Positions 32,983 to 36,854 of a stretch of 36,854 nt of DNA are shown in pieces (position 1 is the stretch's first letter; each line of letters starts with the position of its first letter). The stretch is from Prochlorococcus sp. AG-363-C02 (lineage in GTDB: Bacteria; Cyanobacteriota; Cyanobacteriia; PCC-6307; Cyanobiaceae): positions 1 through 36,854 of the forward strand of contig QCFH01000016.1 in assembly GCA_003278345.1 (NCBI GenBank). The letters are read 5' to 3'. The notes beneath the pieces are model-generated. The model was not told where the DNA came from. It did no database searches and saw only the letters and a program-made list of their open reading frames with translations. Position numbers and translations under genes: made by a program.

Positions 32983-34569
32983 TCACAAAGTAATTGGATG
33001 AGCTTGATTGATCCCTTTGACATCAAGAATAGAGCTAAGAAGCTCTGCTGGAATTGGGTCATCAATACTTAATACCATTACTGCTTCTCCTCTCACTATC
33101 CTTCTGCCAACTTGCATAGATGCAATATTGACATTGTTTGCGCCTAATAAAGATCCAAGTTTGCCAATTATACCGGGCATATCACGATGTCTTGTGAAAA
33201 GCATATATCTACTTGGAGTTACATTTACAGGGAATTCATCAATGCTCGAAATCCGCAAAGCTCCGTCAACCAAAACTGTACCTGTAATGCTGTGACTACC
33301 ATTATCCGCAAAAGTAGTTAGCTGTAGAGAACCTCCAGTAAAATCAGGGCTGACTTCATCCTTAATTTCTTGAACACTGATTCCACGAGCTTGTGCTTCT
33401 AAAGAAGCATTAACGTAATTAATCCTGTCTCCCAAGGCACTTGAGAGCAATCCTTTAAGAGAGGCTACTACCAAGGGTTGAGAAGGGTGCTGAGCAAATT
33501 CTCCTTGTAAACGAACTTCAATCTTCTGAATCTGGCCTCCAGAAAATTGACTGGCCAACAATCCCATTGTTTCTGCCAATTGCAAATGGGGTTTCAAACT
33601 ATCCATGATCTCAGCAGAAAGGCCTGGAATATTGACAGCGCTTCTTGCTGGAAGGCCCAAAAGTACATCCCTAATTTGCTCTGCAACATCAATAGCAACA
33701 TTTTGCTGGGCTTCCACAGTGGATGCACCAAGATGTGGTGTTAAAAGCAATCCTTTTTTGACATTTAAAAGAGGGGATTGAGAACTCAAAGGCTCATGAG
33801 CAAAAACATCTAAAGCTGCTCCTGCAATAACACCTGAATTAAGAGCTTCCGCAAGTGCTTGTTCATCTATAATTCCGCCTCTAGCACAATTAACAATCCT
33901 GGAATTCTTCTTCATTGTCGACAAAAGTTTTAAATCAACCAGATTTTCTGTCTCATGGGTCCTAGGCAAATGAAGACTTACATAATCAGAGTTCTTAAAA
34001 AGTTCTTCGATTGAAGAAAGTCTCACGTGCATCTGCAGAGCTCTTTCTGCCGAGACAAAAGGGTCATATCCTATGACCTCCATTCCCATTGCATTGGCAA
34101 CTTTGGCAACATGAGACCCTATTTTCCCGAGCCCAACCACACCTAATACCTTTTTATAAAGCTCATTACCAACAAATTTCTTTCTATCCCAAGCACCTGA
34201 AATGGTACTTGCATGAGCCTGAGGGATATGCCTTGAAAGAGCAAACAATAAACCAAGTGCATGCTCAGCAGCAGCAATTGTATTGCCACTGGGAGAATTC
34301 ACTACTATTACTCCTCGTCTTGTTGCCGCAGGGACATCAACATTATCAACTCCTACACCAGCTCTACCAATAATCCTAAGATTATCTGCTGCTTCGATTA
34401 TTTCAGAGGTAACTTGAGTACCTGATCTAATCATCAAGGCCTCATAGCCTCCTATGATCTCTTTCAGCTGATTAGGAGAAAGGCCTATTTGCTGATCAAC
34501 CTGTGATACCTGACTTAAGATATCAATACCAGCTTGGTCAACTGGGTCAGAAACTAAAACTTTTGTCAT
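32983..34569 (-). CDS. serA: D-3-phosphoglycerate dehydrogenase
   Basis: First enzyme of the phosphorylated serine pathway, 3-phosphoglycerate to 3-phosphohydroxypyruvate with NAD. From the ATG at 34569 it has 528 aa, the typical long form. It has a catalytic N-domain ([12 protein letters not shown]), a NAD fold [12 protein letters not shown] (143-154), [10 protein letters not shown] with the active-site Arg, TPHLGAST with the catalytic His, then the allosteric substrate-binding domain and a C-terminal ACT domain ([18 protein letters not shown]) that senses serine in related enzymes. The frame extends 13 codons upstream, but those residues precede the standard MTKVLVSD start. Confidence 0.96.
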   Translation of the reverse strand: MTKVLVSDPVDQAGIDILSQVSQVDQQIGLSPNQLKEIIGGYEALMIRSGTQVTSEIIEAADNLRIIGRAGVGVDNVDVPAATRRGVIVVNSPSGNTIAAAEHALGLLFALSRHIPQAHASTISGAWDRKKFVGNELYKKVLGVVGLGKIGSHVAKVANAMGMEVIGYDPFVSAERALQMHVRLSSIEELFKNSDYVSLHLPRTHETENLVDLKLLSTMKKNSRIVNCARGGIIDEQALAEALNSGVIAGAALDVFAHEPLSSQSPLLNVKKGLLLTPHLGASTVEAQQNVAIDVAEQIRDVLLGLPARSAVNIPGLSAEIMDSLKPHLQLAETMGLLASQFSGGQIQKIEVRLQGEFAQHPSQPLVVASLKGLLSSALGDRINYVNASLEAQARGISVQEIKDEVSPDFTGGSLQLTTFADNGSHSITGTVLVDGALRISSIDEFPVNVTPSRYMLFTRHRDMPGIIGKLGSLLGANNVNIASMQVGRRIVRGEAVMVLSIDDPIPAELLSSILDVKGINQAHPITL

Positions 34570-34670
34570 TAAAGGCGAAACTATGCCTGAACAAACTTTA
34601 ATAAGCAAAATGTATATGATCAGTTTTCTTTCAAGACAGGTCAGAATTCAAACAATTGAGGACTAATTTT

Positions 34671-35234
34671 GTGGCTATTTGCATAATTGTTCTTAACCAA
34701 GAAGAAAAAGCTTATGAGCTATGGGAAAAAGTACAAAAAAACAATTCTCAAATAACTAATTTTGAAGTTATAGAACCAAATTTAAAGACAACAGAAAATT
34801 CCAAAAAAGAAAAGATATCCAAGGATGATCTTGTGCCTCCAAAAGTCACTATCAATGAAGTAAAGCTATTTAACCCAAAAATTTCTAGAAAAGAACGACA
34901 AAAAAAAATGTCAACTTGGTTAATGCCCTTCGGATTTATAGCGGGTTTAACATTCTCTGGAATGACTGATCTAAAAACTTTCTCAAACTTTGGATTGGGA
35001 AGTTATATGGAACCATTCATTGGGGGGTTATTAGGAATGGCCTCTGGTTTCATAGGCAGCTTTTTTGCAGCAAGAAGTGTCAATACCAATCAAGATGATC
35101 TAAAAAGTCTTTTCAAGTTAAATGAACAAGGTAAGTGGTTGATTCTTCTAGAAACTGCATTAGAAGTCGAACCACCATGGGAATTAATGAGTGAAATCAA
35201 CCCAATAGAAGTAATAAACATCAATCAAATTTGA
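34671..35234 (+). CDS. Picocyanobacterial membrane protein, unknown
   Basis: Protein of 187 aa. The N-terminal part starts AICIIVLNQEEKAYELWEKVQ, then comes a charged linker (roughly 30-85). Two hydrophobic segments follow in the C-terminal half (STWLMPFGFIAGLTFSGM and MEPFIGGLLGMASGFIGSFFAA), ending in a soluble tail with LLETALEVEPPWELM. I do not recognise a family with certainty. GTG at 34671 is preferred over TTG at 34656 because TTGAGGAC lies at ribosome-binding distance before it. The stop TGA overlaps the TTG start of the photosystem II S4 gene, implying coupled translation. Confidence 0.72.
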   Translation: MAICIIVLNQEEKAYELWEKVQKNNSQITNFEVIEPNLKTTENSKKEKISKDDLVPPKVTINEVKLFNPKISRKERQKKMSTWLMPFGFIAGLTFSGMTDLKTFSNFGLGSYMEPFIGGLLGMASGFIGSFFAARSVNTNQDDLKSLFKLNEQGKWLILLETALEVEPPWELMSEINPIEVININQI

Positions 35235-36019
35235 AATTCTCAAGAGAAAAATTACTTAAAGGTTGCTTATATGCATTCGAAGTAGAGAAGCTTTTAGTAC
35301 AAGCCGAAAGAGTTATTAAGACATGGGAACCAATATGGACATCATTTCTTTCAGCTCCAGTTAGAGAAGAAGCAATTAAAATGTTGAATGAAATTTCTGA
35401 TATAAATTTTCTGTCCACTGGAGGATTTACTACAGCAGAACGACAAAGAATTCTTATACATCATAATCAACAAGACATATCATCAGAACCCAACTCCATT
35501 CCAATTAGAGCAATAAAGATTGAAGGTAATTTTCTATTCGATAAAACAGAAGCCAATGATTTTCTTAGGGCATTAGTTAGAGATGGTATTGATATAGATG
35601 AAATAGGAGATATATGGATTAATGGAGACAGAGGTGCTCAAGCAATTTGTACTCCTAAAGCGGCAAGATCATTAGACAATTATAAAAGTTTGATTAGAAA
35701 TGTTGAAATAGAATATAAATCAATAGAATTAAATGATCTCAAACTTCCTTTACAAAGAATTCCAAAAAAATTAACGACAATAGAAGCATCTAAAAGGCTA
35801 GATGCCATTGCATCAGCTGGATTTGGATTATCAAGAGCTAAAGTTGGTTTGAAAATCAAAGAAGGAAAACTAAGATTAAACTGGTGCTCAGCCAATAATG
35901 CTAGTCGCTCTCTAAATGTAGGTGATCAAATTCAATTAGAAGGTAGAGGTAATTTAGAGATAATAAGCATAGAAGAAACAAAGCGGTCTAGATGGAAAGT
36001 GGAATTGCTAAAAAAATAA
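35231..36019 (+). CDS. Photosystem II S4-domain protein
   Basis: Protein of 262 aa of the cyanobacterial and plastid family annotated as photosystem II S4 domain protein, related to YlmH. The N-terminal part has AERVIKTWEPIWTSFLSAPVREEAI and GGFTTAERQRILI; the middle has GDIWINGDRGAQAIC; the S4 RNA-binding domain lies near residues 185-245 (RLDAIASAGFGLSRAKVGLKIKEGKLRLNW, then LNVGDQIQLEGRG). It is thought to help photosystem assembly or RNA binding; the mechanism is not settled. The start is TTG: an in-frame TGA stands at 35192-35194 and no ATG intervenes. TTG and the previous gene's TGA share bases (TTGA). Confidence 0.9.
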   Translation: MKFSREKLLKGCLYAFEVEKLLVQAERVIKTWEPIWTSFLSAPVREEAIKMLNEISDINFLSTGGFTTAERQRILIHHNQQDISSEPNSIPIRAIKIEGNFLFDKTEANDFLRALVRDGIDIDEIGDIWINGDRGAQAICTPKAARSLDNYKSLIRNVEIEYKSIELNDLKLPLQRIPKKLTTIEASKRLDAIASAGFGLSRAKVGLKIKEGKLRLNWCSANNASRSLNVGDQIQLEGRGNLEIISIEETKRSRWKVELLKK

Positions 36020-36095
36020 AACCACTTAAGAGCTTTACTGCTAGTTTTATCAAATAAAAGCCTTAAATTAAGCCATATAACAGTTGGCTTTTAAC

Positions 36096-36167
36096 GGGCG
36101 ATTAGCTCAGAGGTAGAGCACTACCTTGACACGGTAGGAGTCACTGGTTCGATTCCAGTATCGCCCA
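36096..36167 (+). tRNA. trnV: tRNA-Val (anticodon GAC)
   Basis: A 72-nt cloverleaf: acceptor GGGCGAT with ATCGCCC, D-arm GCTC/GAGC, anticodon stem CTACC/GGTAG enclosing loop TTGACAC (anticodon GAC), T-arm ACTGG TTCGATT CCAGT, discriminator A. CCA is not encoded. The murD start codon lies 6 bases beyond the discriminator. Confidence 0.97.
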
Positions 36168-36173
36168 TTTAAA

Positions 36174-36854
36174 GTGAAAAATTTTCAGCACGATAAATCG
36201 ATCAATATCGTTATAGGTTTAGGAGTTTCGGGGATAGCTGCTGCAAGGCATCTCAAAAATAAAGGTCAAACAGTTTTAGTGTTTGAAAAATCTAGGCAAA
36301 TCTCATTTCAAGAATTAGCAAAAAGTTTAAGGGAAGAAGGAATACAAGTAAAACTTGGCATCCCATTAGAGTTTTCAAGCTTTTTACCCTGGATACAAAA
36401 GCTTTCATTAGTTATTCCCAGCCCAGGTATAGCCTGGGATCATCCAACCCTAAATAAATTAAGAGAAAGAGGGATAATAATCAAAAGTGAAATATCTCTC
36501 GCATGGGAAGAGCTTAGAAGTATTCCTTGGATTGGCGTAACAGGAACAAATGGTAAAACAACAGTTACTCATATGCTTAATCATGTTTTAAATAAAAGCT
36601 TAATAACTTCTGAAATAGGAGGGAATGTCGGAAAAGCTGCTACCGAACTTGCTTTAAACTTCTCAAATTCTCCAAAAAGCAAACCAAAATGGCTAACAAT
36701 AGAGTTGAGCAGTTATCAAATTGAAAGCGCACCCAAAATTTCTCCTCAAATAGGTATTTGGACAACACTTACCCCTGACCATCTAGAAAGACATGGTTCT
36801 TTGGAAAATTACTTCCAAATCAAACGAAAGCTTCTAGAAAACTCTTCTATATGT
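36174..36854 (+). CDS. murD: UDP-N-acetylmuramoylalanine-D-glutamate ligase (5' part)
   Basis: Cytoplasmic Mur ligase adding D-glutamate to UDP-MurNAc-L-Ala in peptidoglycan synthesis. Only the first 227 codons are in the window; the frame stays open to the end. The N-terminal Rossmann-like block is NIVIGLGVSGIAAARHL. The substrate region has VIPSPGIAWDHP. The ATP site is WIGVTGTNGKTTVTHML, and later ELSSYQIES and TTLTPDHLERHG are typical of MurD. The start is GTG at 36174, directly after the tRNA, with a 6-base gap; no ATG precedes the conserved block, and no ribosome-binding site outside the tRNA is possible. Confidence 0.95.
   Translation, partial: MKNFQHDKSINIVIGLGVSGIAAARHLKNKGQTVLVFEKSRQISFQELAKSLREEGIQVKLGIPLEFSSFLPWIQKLSLVIPSPGIAWDHPTLNKLRERGIIIKSEISLAWEELRSIPWIGVTGTNGKTTVTHMLNHVLNKSLITSEIGGNVGKAATELALNFSNSPKSKPKWLTIELSSYQIESAPKISPQIGIWTTLTPDHLERHGSLENYFQIKRKLLENSSIC

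Overview
The window looks like the core chromosome of a marine picocyanobacterium, most likely Prochlorococcus. The DNA is AT-rich and tightly packed, with many 1-8 nt gene overlaps and no intergenic stretch of 300 bases or more. Cyanobacterial marker genes are present: kaiB and kaiC, an NblS-type histidine kinase, a plant-type [2Fe-2S] ferredoxin, the photosystem II S4-domain protein, and proteins resembling DUF1825, DUF3086 and DUF3119. kaiB sits beside the ribosomal genes rplU-rpmA with no kaiA between them, which is the reduced clock locus known from Prochlorococcus. The exact clade cannot be assigned by eye. I see no insertion sequences, phage genes, CRISPR arrays or rRNA.

Layout. 1-3.4 kb: HU protein with its terminator, a metallo-beta-lactamase-fold protein lacking metal ligands, glgX, and tRNA-Gly(UCC). 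3.5-7.8 kb: a forward run of a sugar-type MFS permease, an MlaE-like lipid permease, two cyanobacterial proteins of unknown function and plsY. 7.8-10.1 kb: reverse genes pyrF, tyrS and a DUF1825 protein. 10.3-12.4 kb: a GIY-YIG-like protein and leucyl aminopeptidase. 12.5-19.4 kb: a reverse block purC-bamA-lpxC-fabZ-lpxA-lpxB-msrA, combining outer-membrane protein assembly with the first steps of lipid A synthesis. 19.6-23 kb: purD and nblS, overlapping by one base. 23-25 kb: kaiC and kaiB on the reverse strand. 25.1-27.7 kb: rplU, rpmA, a reverse methyltransferase and truB. 27.7-31.9 kb: a SpoIID/LytB protein, RNase Z, an exported pentapeptide-repeat protein, two small unrecognised proteins and ferredoxin. 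32-34.6 kb: serA-prmA on the reverse strand. 34.7-36.9 kb: a membrane protein coupled to the photosystem II S4 protein, tRNA-Val(GAC), and the 5' part of murD, which runs off the window.

How the genes fit together. Envelope construction dominates: lipid A (lpxC, lpxA, lpxB), Omp85 assembly, phospholipid precursor (plsY), lipid traffic (MlaE), peptidoglycan (murD, SpoIID/LytB). Alongside are housekeeping genes for purines, pyrimidines, serine, translation and glycogen, and regulators of light and daily rhythm (nblS, kaiBC).

Nothing here is clearly a new defence or mobile system. The most interesting points are small-scale: two perfect intragenic inverted repeats in the lpx-msrA block, a possible rplU leader structure, a KaiC tail that differs from the KaiA-binding tail of Synechococcus, a tRNA-murD junction with only six bases between them, and two convergent stop codons sharing one CTAG.
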